From positions 2,666,001 through 2,730,000 of the forward strand of contig OZ244898.1 in NCBI GenBank assembly GCA_965221585.1: a stretch of 64,000 nt of DNA, in the 5' to 3' direction. The stretch's first letter is position 1; each line of letters opens with the position of its first letter. Of the stretch, positions 17,364 through 26,522 are shown in pieces. Position numbers and translations under genes: made by a program. The notes below the pieces were generated by a model that worked only from the letters and a program-made list of their open reading frames with translations, did not search any database and was not told the DNA's origin. The DNA is from VXYK01 sp965221585. Lineage in GTDB: Bacteria > Actinomycetota > Acidimicrobiia > Acidimicrobiales > Aldehydirespiratoraceae.

Positions 17364-18566
17364 GTGACTGCCACAAGCACCACCGCGTCCACCGCAGGGA
17401 CCGACCAGGTTCCCGAGGACTTCGAGATGATTCGCACCGAGGTGCGCCGGCTCTGCGACAAGTACGGCAACGAATACTGGCGGGGCCTCGAACCCGACCG
17501 CTACCCCGAAGACTTCGTCGAGGAACTGACCACTCAGGGATGGCTGGGCTCTCTGATCCCCGAGGAGTACGGGGGTGGCGGCCTCAGCCTCGCCGGAGCT
17601 TCGGTCATCTTGGAGGAGATCGCCGCCAGCGGCGGAAATCCCGCTGTCTGTCACGCCCAGATGTACGTCATGGGAACACTGCTGCGACACGGCTCCGAAG
17701 AACAGAAACGGCACTACCTCCCGCAGATCGCGGATGGCCGCAAACGCCTGCAGGCCTTCGGTGTCACAGAGCCCATCGCCGGCTCGGACACCTCCGCGAT
17801 ACGCACCAGGGCGGAGCGCCACGGCGACACCTGGCGAATAAACGGCCAGAAGATATGGACGTCCAGGGCGCTGTACTCGGACCTGATGATCCTTCTGGCC
17901 CGGACCACACCCGCCGACGAAGCCGAGGGACGGCTCGACGGCCTCTCGGTGTTCATCGTCGAGTTGCGCGATGACGACGGCGGGCTCATCGATGGGCTCA
18001 CCATCAACCCGATAGCCACCTGGATGAACCACAACACCACTGAAGTGTTCTTCGACGATGTCGTCATACCCGCAAACGCACTGGTAGGCACTCAAGGCGA
18101 CGGCTTTCGACACATCCTTGGTGGAATGAACGCCGAGCGGATTCTGATCGCTGCCGAGTGCATCGGCGACGGTCGCTTCTTCTTGGAGCGGGGCAGCGCG
18201 TACGCCCGTGAACGGGAGGTCTTCGGCCGCCCCATCGGCATGAACCAAGGTGTGCAGTTCCCTCTTGCCAAGGCCTATGCCAACCTCGCGGCTGCCGACC
18301 TGATGCGCTGGAAGGCCGCCAACCTGTTCGATGCAGACCAACCCTGCGGCGCCGAAGCCAACATGGCAAAGATGCTCGCCTCCGAAGCCTCCTGGGAGGC
18401 AGGCAACGCAGCGCTCAACACCCACGGCGGATTCGGTTTCGCGACCGAATACGACATCGAGCGCAAACTCCGCGAAACCCGGCTCTATCAGGTGGCACCA
18501 GTCAACAACAATCTCGTCTTGGCTTTCGTCGCCCAGAAGTGCCTCGGCCTCCCCAAGAGCTACTGA
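17364..18566 (+). CDS. acyl-CoA dehydrogenase family protein
   Basis: FAD flavoprotein of 400 residues of the acyl-CoA dehydrogenase family. Seen: the FAD-binding block FGVTEPIAGSDTSAI and the C-terminal GGFGFATEYDIERKLRETRL. After this, where medium-chain enzymes have YEGT with the catalytic Glu, this protein reads LYQVAPVNNN, so the canonical base is missing; the end LGLPKSY is a feature I recall from an actinobacterial subgroup. GTG 17364 has AGGAGG 12 bases upstream, inside the end of the GntR gene. Its stop overlaps the ATG of the alcohol dehydrogenase gene. Substrate unknown. Confidence 0.9.
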   Translation: MTATSTTASTAGTDQVPEDFEMIRTEVRRLCDKYGNEYWRGLEPDRYPEDFVEELTTQGWLGSLIPEEYGGGGLSLAGASVILEEIAASGGNPAVCHAQMYVMGTLLRHGSEEQKRHYLPQIADGRKRLQAFGVTEPIAGSDTSAIRTRAERHGDTWRINGQKIWTSRALYSDLMILLARTTPADEAEGRLDGLSVFIVELRDDDGGLIDGLTINPIATWMNHNTTEVFFDDVVIPANALVGTQGDGFRHILGGMNAERILIAAECIGDGRFFLERGSAYAREREVFGRPIGMNQGVQFPLAKAYANLAAADLMRWKAANLFDADQPCGAEANMAKMLASEASWEAGNAALNTHGGFGFATEYDIERKLRETRLYQVAPVNNNLVLAFVAQKCLGLPKSY

Positions 18567-19603
18567 TGCGTGCGATTGTTCTGCCCGCGCCGGGCCAGTC
18601 CCTCCTGGTCGATGAGAATCACCCTGAGCCCGGCGCGGGCGAAGAAGGCGGCGAAATAGTCGAGGTCACAGCCTGTGGAGTGTGCCACTCAGATCTTCAC
18701 GTGGTTGACGGGGAGTTTCCGACCAGTTTCCCGATCGTGCTGGGCCACGAAGTCACCGGGTACCACGCCGAACTCGGCGCGGTGATGGTCTACGCGCCCT
18801 GGGGATGCCGCTCCTGCACTGAATGCAACGCCGACTTGGAGATGATCTGCGCCGACAGCACAGAGGCCGGGCTGCTGGTCGATGGCGGCTACTGCGAACG
18901 GATGTGGGTGAAGCACCGCCGTTATCTGGCCCCGCTCGACGGCCTGGATCCGGTGGCATCCGCGCCGCTGGCCTGCGGTGGTCTGACCGCCTTTCGAGCG
19001 GTCAACCACGGACTCGACATCCTGCGCGACCGTGGAACCGCTGGTCGGGCCCTCGTCATCGGGGCAGGCGGGCTCGGCCAGTTCGCCATTCGCTACCTGC
19101 GTCTGCTCAGCGATGCGCACGTGACAGCGCTCGACGCCTCGGATCAGAAGCGTGCCACTGCCGTGGAGGTGGGAGCGCACGCCGCTGCGGGGCCGGACGA
19201 CGAAACCGCCCAAGCAGACCTCGTGATCGACTTCGTCGGGGCGGAGGCCACCCTCGCCACGGCCGCCTCAGCAGTGGCGCGACGAGGGATGGTCGCCGTC
19301 GTCGGCCTGCGGGGAGGGCGAATCCCCTTCGGGTTCGGCGCCGTACCCCACGAAGCCCGCTTCCTCTCGAGCATCTGGGGCAGCCGCCGCCAACTCGACG
19401 AACTGCTGGATCTTGCCCGACGCGAGCCGTCGATCGTCCAAGGTGTCGAGACCCTTCCTCTGCACGAGGCCCAACTGGCCCATGACAGGCTCCGTGCCGG
19501 TGAGGTTCATGGCCGTATGGTCCTCGTCGTGTCCGAACCCCCCAACCAACTTCCTCCAGCACCTACTCCAACGGCACCTACTCCAAAGGCACCCACTCAG
19601 TGA
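18566..19603 (+). CDS. zinc-dependent alcohol dehydrogenase
   Basis: Medium-chain dehydrogenase/reductase of 345 residues, oxidising an alcohol with NAD(P). Seen: catalytic zinc ligands in CGVCHSD and GHE, the structural zinc Cys cluster WGCRSCTECNADLEMIC, and the nucleotide fold VIGAGGLGQFAI. It starts within the stop codon of the preceding gene. The C-terminus carries an unusual Pro/Thr-rich tail of three TPxAP-like units. In the pathway it would oxidise a hydroxyl left by a P450, ahead of the aldehyde dehydrogenase at 22491. Confidence 0.92.
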   Translation: MRAIVLPAPGQSLLVDENHPEPGAGEEGGEIVEVTACGVCHSDLHVVDGEFPTSFPIVLGHEVTGYHAELGAVMVYAPWGCRSCTECNADLEMICADSTEAGLLVDGGYCERMWVKHRRYLAPLDGLDPVASAPLACGGLTAFRAVNHGLDILRDRGTAGRALVIGAGGLGQFAIRYLRLLSDAHVTALDASDQKRATAVEVGAHAAAGPDDETAQADLVIDFVGAEATLATAASAVARRGMVAVVGLRGGRIPFGFGAVPHEARFLSSIWGSRRQLDELLDLARREPSIVQGVETLPLHEAQLAHDRLRAGEVHGRMVLVVSEPPNQLPPAPTPTAPTPKAPTQ

Positions 19604-19614
19604 AAGAGAGTTCA

Positions 19615-20949
19615 ATGATCAACGAATTCCGCAATTTGGCCGACGAGCACAACATTCACACCGTCGAGGTTGGTGCTCCCGACACCCAGGGGCGTCTGCG
19701 CGGCAAACGCGTGCCCGTTGACCGCTTCTTCGCAAGCGTCGCTCAGGGAGGTGTAAGCATTGCCGACGCCATGTTCGTCTTCGACATGCAGGACGACCTG
19801 CCCGACAACGAGTTCGTCAACATGGACACCGGCTATCTCGACTGCCACCTGATCCCCGATCTGTCGTCTCCGCGGATCCTCACCCATCGCCCTGGATATG
19901 CGCTGGTCTTCGCTGACGCTCTGGATCCCGAACACAACCCGCACCCGCTGGCACCCCGCTCGGTTCTGGCGAAACAGATCGAGCGCTGCCAACAGCAGGG
20001 GTTGGACCCGCTGGTTGCCACAGAGATGGAGTTCTATCTCTGCACCCCCGATTGGGAGCCGGTGCAGAGTCACATCCAGTACAGCTCGCTGACCGACGCG
20101 CTCGAACTCGAGGACGTGCTGCGCGACATGCGCCATGCCATCGCAGGTGCCGGCATCGAGGTGGAGTCGTCCAACGCCGAGTACGGGCCAGGTCAGATCG
20201 AGCTCAACACCGGGCCCGCCGATGCCATGACCGCAGCCGACAACACGGTGCTGTACAAGAGCATCATCAAACAGGTAGCCGTGCAACACGGCCTGCGCGC
20301 CACCTTCATGCCGAAACCCTGGACCGAGGCCTCAGGGTCGGGGATGCACGTACACACCAGCCTCAACGTCGACGGAGCCAACGCTTTCGCCGATTCCGAC
20401 GGGGCGCCCAACGAGTTGATGGCTGAGTGGCTGGCCGGAATCTTGGAGCACACTCTGTCGCTGACCTTGCTGGGTGCGCCGACATCAAACGGCCCGAAGC
20501 GGATCCGGCCCTACACCTTCGCTCCCACGCACGTCCACTGGGGGCTCGACAACCGCACGGTGCTGGCCCGTTGCATCACCGAGCCTGGATCGTCGGCCAA
20601 CCGCGTGGAGTTCCGCCCCGCCGGCGCGGACGCCAACCCCTATCTGATCATCGCCGGTGTGTTGGCTGCGGGCGCCGACGGCGTGGAACGGGGGCTCGTT
20701 CCGCCGGCCATGAGCCACGGCGACATGTACACCAACCCAGGTGATTGTGAAGCTCTGCCCACGGACCTGCCCGGTGCGATAGCAGCGTACGAGTCGAGCC
20801 CGATGGCACAACAGCTCGGAGACATGTTCTCACGCAGCTATGTGAGCATCGCCGCCGCTGAGGTCGACCTCGCAGCCCAGAACGCCGAGTCCGACGACCC
20901 CGATCATGTGAGCCAATGGGAGCGGGACCGCTTCATCGAGCATTGCTGA
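19615..20949 (+). CDS. glutamine synthetase-like gamma-glutamyl ligase (PuuA/GlnT type)
   Basis: A 444-residue glutamine synthetase-fold ligase that would join the gamma-carboxyl of glutamate to an amine using ATP. Seen: the metal-site block NAEYGPGQIELN, the ATP-site motif SGSGMHVHTSL, and EPGSSANRVEFRPAGADANP near the C-terminus. ATG 19615 is preceded by GAAAGAGAG; GTG at 19600 is less likely. It lacks the N-terminal and adenylylation-loop features I would expect of a nitrogen-assimilating GlnA. With two amidotransferase-like hydrolases in the cluster it most likely protects or activates an amine substrate, as in putrescine, isopropylamine or aniline catabolism. The amine is unknown. Confidence 0.9.
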   Translation: MINEFRNLADEHNIHTVEVGAPDTQGRLRGKRVPVDRFFASVAQGGVSIADAMFVFDMQDDLPDNEFVNMDTGYLDCHLIPDLSSPRILTHRPGYALVFADALDPEHNPHPLAPRSVLAKQIERCQQQGLDPLVATEMEFYLCTPDWEPVQSHIQYSSLTDALELEDVLRDMRHAIAGAGIEVESSNAEYGPGQIELNTGPADAMTAADNTVLYKSIIKQVAVQHGLRATFMPKPWTEASGSGMHVHTSLNVDGANAFADSDGAPNELMAEWLAGILEHTLSLTLLGAPTSNGPKRIRPYTFAPTHVHWGLDNRTVLARCITEPGSSANRVEFRPAGADANPYLIIAGVLAAGADGVERGLVPPAMSHGDMYTNPGDCEALPTDLPGAIAAYESSPMAQQLGDMFSRSYVSIAAAEVDLAAQNAESDDPDHVSQWERDRFIEHC

Positions 20950-20955
20950 ACCAAA

Positions 20956-22233
20956 ATGACCACCTCCGCTGATTCCGCTGCTTCGTACACAACTGCCGAT
21001 GACGAAGTGGTTGACGTAACCACTCCGTCGCTGTATCTCAACGGTGCTCCCCATGAGCGCTTCTCTGATATGCGGGCACGACCGGGCCTGACCTGGCATC
21101 CCTACGAGTCGTCTGGGTTTTGGGCAGTGACTCGCCACACCGACATCAAGGAGGCTTCGAAGCGGGCCAGGGAGTTCTCGTCGGGTTTGGGACACACCAA
21201 TCTATGGGATCTCGAGCCCGACGCTTTGGAGGCACGCCGCTCGATAATCGACACCGACCCTCCCGATCACACAAGGCTGCGTCGACTGGTGAGCAAGGCT
21301 TTCACGCCGCGCAACATCCGCCGCTGGGAAGACCTCACCCGCGAGATAACCGAGGAGTTGCTTGATGAGTATCTCGCCGCGGGCGGCGGCGACTGGGTCG
21401 AGATGGTCGCCGCGCCGCTGCCGATCCGGGTGATCCTGGCCATCCTGGGTGTCCCTGTTGAGGACGCTGATTTCTTGGTCGAACTCTCCAACTACCTGGT
21501 CGAGGGCACCGGTGATCAGCCTTCTTTGCCGCCGGACGCATACGGCAACACCACCGACCTGCGGTTGCTGCCGTTCGGTAGCCCAGCGAGCCATGCGCTC
21601 TACGAATACGGCGAGAACCTCGGCTTGAAACGTCGGCAACACCCACGCGACGACCTGGTCACGATGCTGGTTCAAGCGTCCGAGGACGGCGACCGGCTGT
21701 CTCATGACGAATACCGCAACTTCTTTCACGTCCTGGTGTTCGCCGGCAACGAGACCACACGCACGGCCATCACCCATGGGGCGATGGCGTTCGCCGACTA
21801 TCCCGACCAGTGGCAGAGAATCCTCGCCGATGAGGATCTGCTCACACCCGCCACCGAGGAGGTGCTCCGTTGGGCAACCCCAGTCCTGCACATGCGCCGC
21901 ACCGCGGCGGTCGACACAGAATTGTCGGGCACCCGAATCGCTGCCGGAGACAAGGTGGTGATGTGGTACGTGTCGGCCAATCGCGACGAGTCAGTCTTCG
22001 ACGACCCGTTCGTCTTCGACGTTGGCAGAGGCGACAACCCTCACTTTGCTTTCGGCGGTGGGGGTCCGCACTTCTGCCTCGGGGCGTTCCTGGCTCGCAT
22101 GGAGATAACCGTGCTGCTCACCGAAATGCGCAAGCGTTCGATGACTCTGGAACGCCGAGGTGAAGCCGTGCATGCTCCATCGAACTTCGTGCATGGGGTG
22201 CTGTCGGTGGACCTGGGAGCGTCTCGTGGCTGA
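20956..22233 (+). CDS. cytochrome P450
   Basis: P450 monooxygenase of 425 residues. Seen: the I-helix VFAGNETTRTAITHG with an intact Glu-Thr-Thr, and the haem loop FAFGGGGPHFCLGAFLAR. It starts seven bases after the ligase gene, and its 3' end overlaps the ferredoxin gene, whose GTG lies eight bases inside it. That overlap makes the ferredoxin its most probable redox partner. It is closely similar in layout to the P450 at 23986 (shared YGNTTxLRLLPFxSPA segment), so the two are probably paralogues. Confidence 0.95.
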   Translation: MTTSADSAASYTTADDEVVDVTTPSLYLNGAPHERFSDMRARPGLTWHPYESSGFWAVTRHTDIKEASKRAREFSSGLGHTNLWDLEPDALEARRSIIDTDPPDHTRLRRLVSKAFTPRNIRRWEDLTREITEELLDEYLAAGGGDWVEMVAAPLPIRVILAILGVPVEDADFLVELSNYLVEGTGDQPSLPPDAYGNTTDLRLLPFGSPASHALYEYGENLGLKRRQHPRDDLVTMLVQASEDGDRLSHDEYRNFFHVLVFAGNETTRTAITHGAMAFADYPDQWQRILADEDLLTPATEEVLRWATPVLHMRRTAAVDTELSGTRIAAGDKVVMWYVSANRDESVFDDPFVFDVGRGDNPHFAFGGGGPHFCLGAFLARMEITVLLTEMRKRSMTLERRGEAVHAPSNFVHGVLSVDLGASRG

Positions 22234-22474
22234 GTCTGATCCGCTCGAAGCCCAGAGCGACCTGGTCACCGTTGAACTCGACGATGAGGTCTGCGTGGGG
22301 GTGGGCCAATGTGAACTGCTCGAAGGCGATGTGTTCCGCCTCGACGATGACGAGGGCATATCCACCGTGATCGGTGACGGGCGACTGCCACGCCGCCGGG
22401 CTGAGATCGTCGTTGACAAATGCCCGAGCAGCGCCATATCAATCAGCGCCATATCAATTCGGGAAGGCAACTAG
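22226..22474 (+). CDS. small P450-associated ferredoxin, probably [3Fe-4S]
   Basis: An 82-residue ferredoxin, electron carrier for the adjacent P450s. Seen: CVGVGQC and the distant KCP, giving three cluster cysteines (C-x5-C...C-P). The fourth position of a [4Fe-4S] site is Val, as in the [3Fe-4S] ferredoxins that partner actinobacterial P450s. The start is GTG 22226 inside the P450 gene. The C-terminus carries a duplicated SAISI from a 15-base tandem repeat. No reductase gene is visible in the window. Confidence 0.88.
   Translation: MAESDPLEAQSDLVTVELDDEVCVGVGQCELLEGDVFRLDDDEGISTVIGDGRLPRRRAEIVVDKCPSSAISISAISIREGN
22429..22458 (+). repeat. 15-bp tandem duplication in the ferredoxin gene
   Basis: Two exact copies of CAGCGCCATATCAAT, 22429-22443 and 22444-22458. 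They add an in-frame SAISI directly after the last cluster Cys region. Without the second copy the protein would be five residues shorter. Confidence 0.92.
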
Positions 22475-22490
22475 AGGAAGACCACCAAAG

Positions 22491-23975
22491 ATGACTGACT
22501 CCACTGATCCTGTTGAGAGCTTTGACAACTTCATAGACGGCGCTTTCGTGCCGTCCGCAGCTGGGCCGCGAATGCAAACCCAAAACCCGTTCACCGGGGA
22601 GGTCTGGGCAGATGTGGCGGACGATCCCGCTGCGGTCGACGTGGCGGTCACGGCAGCACGCCGGGCCTTCGAGACGGGACCGTGGGCCGCCATGTCGGCC
22701 GTGGAGCGAAGCGGCCTGATGCGGGAGCTGGGCGAACTGCTGGCCCGTGATGCCAAGGAACTCGCGGCTGTCGAAACTCGCGACAACGGCAAGATAATTC
22801 GTGAGACATCGGCTCAGACCGCCGCCTTGAAGAGTTATCTGGACTTCTTTGCCGGCGTCGCCGACAAGATCCACGGTGAGCAACTGCCGAACCCCTCGCC
22901 CGACTTCTTGGTCTACACCGAGAAGGTTCCGGTGGGTGTGGTGGGTGTGATCGTGCCCTGGAACTCTCCGCTGATGCTGCTCACCTGGAAACTCGGACCG
23001 CTGCTCGCAGCGGGATGCACCGCTGTCATCAAGCCTTCTGACATAACCCCTGTGACGTCGCTGTTGCTGGCCCAGAGGGCGGCCGAGGCAGGATTTCCGC
23101 CCGGTGTGATCAACGTGGTGACCGGAGGACCCGCTGTGGGCGCGGCCATCACCTCGCACCCCGACATCGACAAGATCACCTTCACTGGTGGAGGCGCGAC
23201 GGCACGTCACGTGGCACGCGCTGCAGCCGACAACCTGACACCTACCGTGCTGGAACTCGGAGGCAAGTCTCCGCAGATCATCTTTGACGACGTCGATCCC
23301 GAAGCGGTGACGAATGGCCTGCTCTCAGGTATTTTCGCGGCTAGCGGGCAGACCTGCGTGGCTGGTTCCCGTGCCTATATTCACGAAGATATTGCCGACG
23401 ATGTCATCGCCAGGGTGGTAGCGAGGGCTGAGACACTGGTGCTCGGCGATCCCCGCGATCCCGCTACCGAAATGGGGCCCGCCGCCTCCGACGCTCAACG
23501 CGACCGGATCCTGCAAATGGTTGAGACTGCACGCGCCGAGGGCGCCACGATCGTCACGGGAGGTGTCGTCGACCCCGAACTCGGCGGGCGTTTCGTCAGG
23601 CCGACCGTGATCGTCGATGTCAGCAACGAAACGGCGATCGTCCGCGAAGAGGTTTTTGGTCCCGTGCTGGCAGTGATGACCTTCCGTGACGAGGACGAGG
23701 TGGTCGCCTTGGCCAACGACTCCGACTTCGGCCTGGCCGCGGGTGTCTGGACCAACGACATTCGCCGTGCCCATCGCGTGTCGCGGGCGCTCGATGTGGG
23801 AACGGTTTGGATCAACGCCTACCGGACGGTCAGCTACAACACGCCCTTCGGGGGTGTCAAGCAATCGGGCCATGGAAAGGACAACGGCCTCGAGGCGCTC
23901 GATGGTTTCCTGAACACCAAGGTGGTCTGGGTCGAGTTGAGCGGCAAGACCCGCGACCCGTTCGTGATCGGCTAG
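22491..23975 (+). CDS. NAD(P)-dependent aldehyde dehydrogenase
   Basis: ALDH superfamily enzyme of 494 residues, oxidising an aldehyde to an acid. Seen: the general base region LELGGKSP, the nucleophile in ASGQTCVAGSR, the N-terminal PWNSPLMLLTWK cofactor segment, and EEVFGPVLAV. ATG 22491 follows GAGGAAG by 9 bases. It would act after the alcohol dehydrogenase at 18566, on the aldehyde made from a hydroxylated and perhaps gamma-glutamylated substrate, as PuuC does in putrescine catabolism. Substrate unknown. Confidence 0.93.
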   Translation: MTDSTDPVESFDNFIDGAFVPSAAGPRMQTQNPFTGEVWADVADDPAAVDVAVTAARRAFETGPWAAMSAVERSGLMRELGELLARDAKELAAVETRDNGKIIRETSAQTAALKSYLDFFAGVADKIHGEQLPNPSPDFLVYTEKVPVGVVGVIVPWNSPLMLLTWKLGPLLAAGCTAVIKPSDITPVTSLLLAQRAAEAGFPPGVINVVTGGPAVGAAITSHPDIDKITFTGGGATARHVARAAADNLTPTVLELGGKSPQIIFDDVDPEAVTNGLLSGIFAASGQTCVAGSRAYIHEDIADDVIARVVARAETLVLGDPRDPATEMGPAASDAQRDRILQMVETARAEGATIVTGGVVDPELGGRFVRPTVIVDVSNETAIVREEVFGPVLAVMTFRDEDEVVALANDSDFGLAAGVWTNDIRRAHRVSRALDVGTVWINAYRTVSYNTPFGGVKQSGHGKDNGLEALDGFLNTKVVWVELSGKTRDPFVIG

Positions 23976-23985
23976 GGAGCAGACC

Positions 23986-25293
23986 GTGGTGACGACCGTG
24001 CCCCGAACACCCGTCGATCTGGCTGACGTCGACCTGTATGCGCAGGGTATCCCCCACGATGTGTTCGCCGCGGTCCGGGCCACACCTGGCCTCTGCTGGA
24101 ACGCCATCACCGACGAAGGTCAACCCGCTCCCGCGGCTCCGGCCACGCCCGGCAACAACACAGCGCCCGGCGACAACACAGGCTTCTGGGCGGTGACCCG
24201 GCACGCCGATGTCGTTGAAGTGTCGCGCGACACCACCACCTACTCCTCCGCTGTCGGACACATCCAGATATACGACATCGACGATGACGCCCTGGAGGCG
24301 AGAGCGTCGATGATCGATATGGACCCGCCGGTGCACACCCGGCTGCGGCGACTGGTCAGTTCCGCTTTCACACCTCGTCATGTGCTCGACTATCGCCGCA
24401 TGATTCGCACCAGAGTCCGGCGCTGTCTCGACGACATCGCTGCTGACGGAGGAGGCGACTGGGTTTCCACCGTCGCCAAGCCGATACCGATCTCGGTCAT
24501 CTGCGACCTGATGGGGGTGCCCGAAACCGATCACGACTACATGATCGAACTGTCCGACTATCTCGTCGCGGGCACGTCCAACGAGCCGCTCGAACCCGAT
24601 GCCTACGGCAACACCACCGAGCTCCGCCTGCTGCCGTTCAACAGCCCCGCCGCCCACGGGATCAACGAGTACGCCCGTGAACTGGGCGAAAGACGACGGA
24701 CTGAGCCTGCCGACGACCTCGTCACCAAGCTCATCAACGCGGAGGTCGACGGCGAACGGCTCAGCGACAACGAGTTCACAAACTTCTTCCGACTGATGAT
24801 CTTCGCGGGCAATGAGACCACCCGTTCGGCAATCGCGCACCTGGCGCTTCAGTTCGATCAATTCGGTGAAGAGTTCGCCCGTCTCCAGGACCACCGCGAC
24901 TTGATCGAGTCGGGGGCGGAGGAGGTGATCAGATACTCGTCACCGATCTTGTATTTTCGACGCACCGTCACCCGCGATGTCGAACTCTCAGGTACCCAGC
25001 TGAGGAAAGGCGACAAGGTGGTGATGTGGTACGCGGCCGCGAACTTCGACGAGACGGTTTTTGCCGATCCCTACCACTTTGATCTGGGACGCCCGGTTCC
25101 CCCCGCCAATGTCGCGTTCGGCGGCGGCGGCGCACATTTCTGCCTCGGAGCCCCACTGGCTCGTCTGGAGGTCGCAATTCTGCTCGACGAGATCGCCGAG
25201 AGAAACTTGCAGATCGAGGTCGTCGGCGAGCCCACCTATGTGCGTTCCAACTTCGTGAACGGAATCGAGCATGTCGAGGTTCGAATCCGATGA
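23986..25293 (+). CDS. cytochrome P450
   Basis: P450 of 435 residues. Seen: the I-helix IFAGNETTRSAIAHL and the haem loop VAFGGGGAHFCLGAPLAR. It resembles the P450 at 20956 but has an insertion of about 18 residues rich in Ala, Pro, Gly and Asn near residues 46-63 (PATPGNNTAPGDNT), made from an internally repetitive DNA stretch. GTG 23986 is the likely start. The end overlaps the TPR gene (ATGA). Confidence 0.93.
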   Translation: MVTTVPRTPVDLADVDLYAQGIPHDVFAAVRATPGLCWNAITDEGQPAPAAPATPGNNTAPGDNTGFWAVTRHADVVEVSRDTTTYSSAVGHIQIYDIDDDALEARASMIDMDPPVHTRLRRLVSSAFTPRHVLDYRRMIRTRVRRCLDDIAADGGGDWVSTVAKPIPISVICDLMGVPETDHDYMIELSDYLVAGTSNEPLEPDAYGNTTELRLLPFNSPAAHGINEYARELGERRRTEPADDLVTKLINAEVDGERLSDNEFTNFFRLMIFAGNETTRSAIAHLALQFDQFGEEFARLQDHRDLIESGAEEVIRYSSPILYFRRTVTRDVELSGTQLRKGDKVVMWYAAANFDETVFADPYHFDLGRPVPPANVAFGGGGAHFCLGAPLARLEVAILLDEIAERNLQIEVVGEPTYVRSNFVNGIEHVEVRIR

Positions 25294-26522
25294 CCGTCGA
25301 TGCCTGGGGAGAACCGGTGAGCGGATCGGCGGCCAGTGTTGCCTGCTGGGACAGGGCGTGGGCCAGGATGCTGCATTTCCGGGGTGACCCGATGGAAGAG
25401 CTCGAAGCGGCGAACCGTGACGACCCTGAGTTCGTGCTGGGCTCGGTATACAACGCCGCCTACTACGTTCTCGCCGGGACTCCCCCCGACGCGCCTCACC
25501 TGATCACCGAGGTTGAGCGTGTTGATCAGCGAGTCGATGCCTCTGGTGACCGCGAACACGCACACGTCGAGGCTCTGAGGCACCATCTGGCAGGCGACTT
25601 CAGCAAAGCCGCTGAGGTTTGGGACGGCATCGCTGCGCAGACGCATGATTTCGCTGCGGTTCGGATCGCGCACGACATTTATCTCCACGTTGGAGACAAC
25701 GACGGGCGGTTGAGGTCTTCCCAGGCGGCTGCAGATCGCTGGCAACCCCACGATCACGGGTACGGCTATGTGCAGGGACAGTTCGCCTTCGCGCTCGAGG
25801 AAGTCGGTCGGCTCGACGAGGCGGAACGGGTAGGGCGGGCGGCTCTGGATCTCGACCCGCACGACTTGTGGGCACGCCACGCTCTGGCCCATGTCTATGA
25901 GACCGCCGACAACCAACAGGGGGCCTTGGATCTCCTTGATGGGCCCGGCGCGGTGTGGCATGACCAGGATGCGCTTTCGACCCATGTCTGGTGGCATCTG
26001 GCGCTGCGTCTCATTTCTGTCGGCGACTACCAACGGGTCCTGTCGATTCATGACCAGGAACTGTCCGTGGCCACCACGGCATTTCGGTTGTGCGATTTGA
26101 CCTCGTTGCTGTGGCGGCTGGAGCTTGTCGGGGTCGATGTGGCCGACCGTTGGTCGCTGTTGGCTGACCGCTGGGCCATGATCGCCGAACGCCACACCTG
26201 CACCTTCATTGATCTGCACGCGGCGCTGGTGTTCCTCCGTCGCTCAACCCATCCCGGGGCGGCAGCATTCTTCGGCGGTCTTGCCGGTTCCCATCCGGTC
26301 CCTGTGTCGGAGAACGCCCGTACGTTCGGTGATGTCGTACGGCCCCTGCTAGCCGCGATTCGCTCGTATGTTGAGGGCGATCACACCGCCGCAGTCACAA
26401 AACTCGACGATCTGACACCGGAAATACACCGCATTGGAGGCAGCAACGCACAACGCGAACTGATCACCCTCACCCGCAACACGTCCGCCAACCTCTCCAG
26501 CTGTAAGGCAGCAACGACATGA
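25290..26522 (+). CDS. tetratricopeptide-repeat protein of the TTC38/StaR-like group
   Basis: A soluble 410-residue helical-repeat protein. It has a Trp/Ala-rich helical pattern with TPR-like units such as FALEEVGRLDEAERVGRAALDLDP and HVYETADNQQGALDLLD. It has no signal peptide, membrane segment or catalytic motif that I can see. The overall character recalls the conserved TTC38/StaR-like family, found in bacteria and animals and not assigned an enzymatic role. It is coupled to both neighbours by ATGA overlaps, so it is made with the P450 and the acyl-CoA dehydrogenase and may be an assembly or regulatory partner. The family name is from memory. Confidence 0.75.
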   Translation: MTVDAWGEPVSGSAASVACWDRAWARMLHFRGDPMEELEAANRDDPEFVLGSVYNAAYYVLAGTPPDAPHLITEVERVDQRVDASGDREHAHVEALRHHLAGDFSKAAEVWDGIAAQTHDFAAVRIAHDIYLHVGDNDGRLRSSQAAADRWQPHDHGYGYVQGQFAFALEEVGRLDEAERVGRAALDLDPHDLWARHALAHVYETADNQQGALDLLDGPGAVWHDQDALSTHVWWHLALRLISVGDYQRVLSIHDQELSVATTAFRLCDLTSLLWRLELVGVDVADRWSLLADRWAMIAERHTCTFIDLHAALVFLRRSTHPGAAAFFGGLAGSHPVPVSENARTFGDVVRPLLAAIRSYVEGDHTAAVTKLDDLTPEIHRIGGSNAQRELITLTRNTSANLSSCKAATT

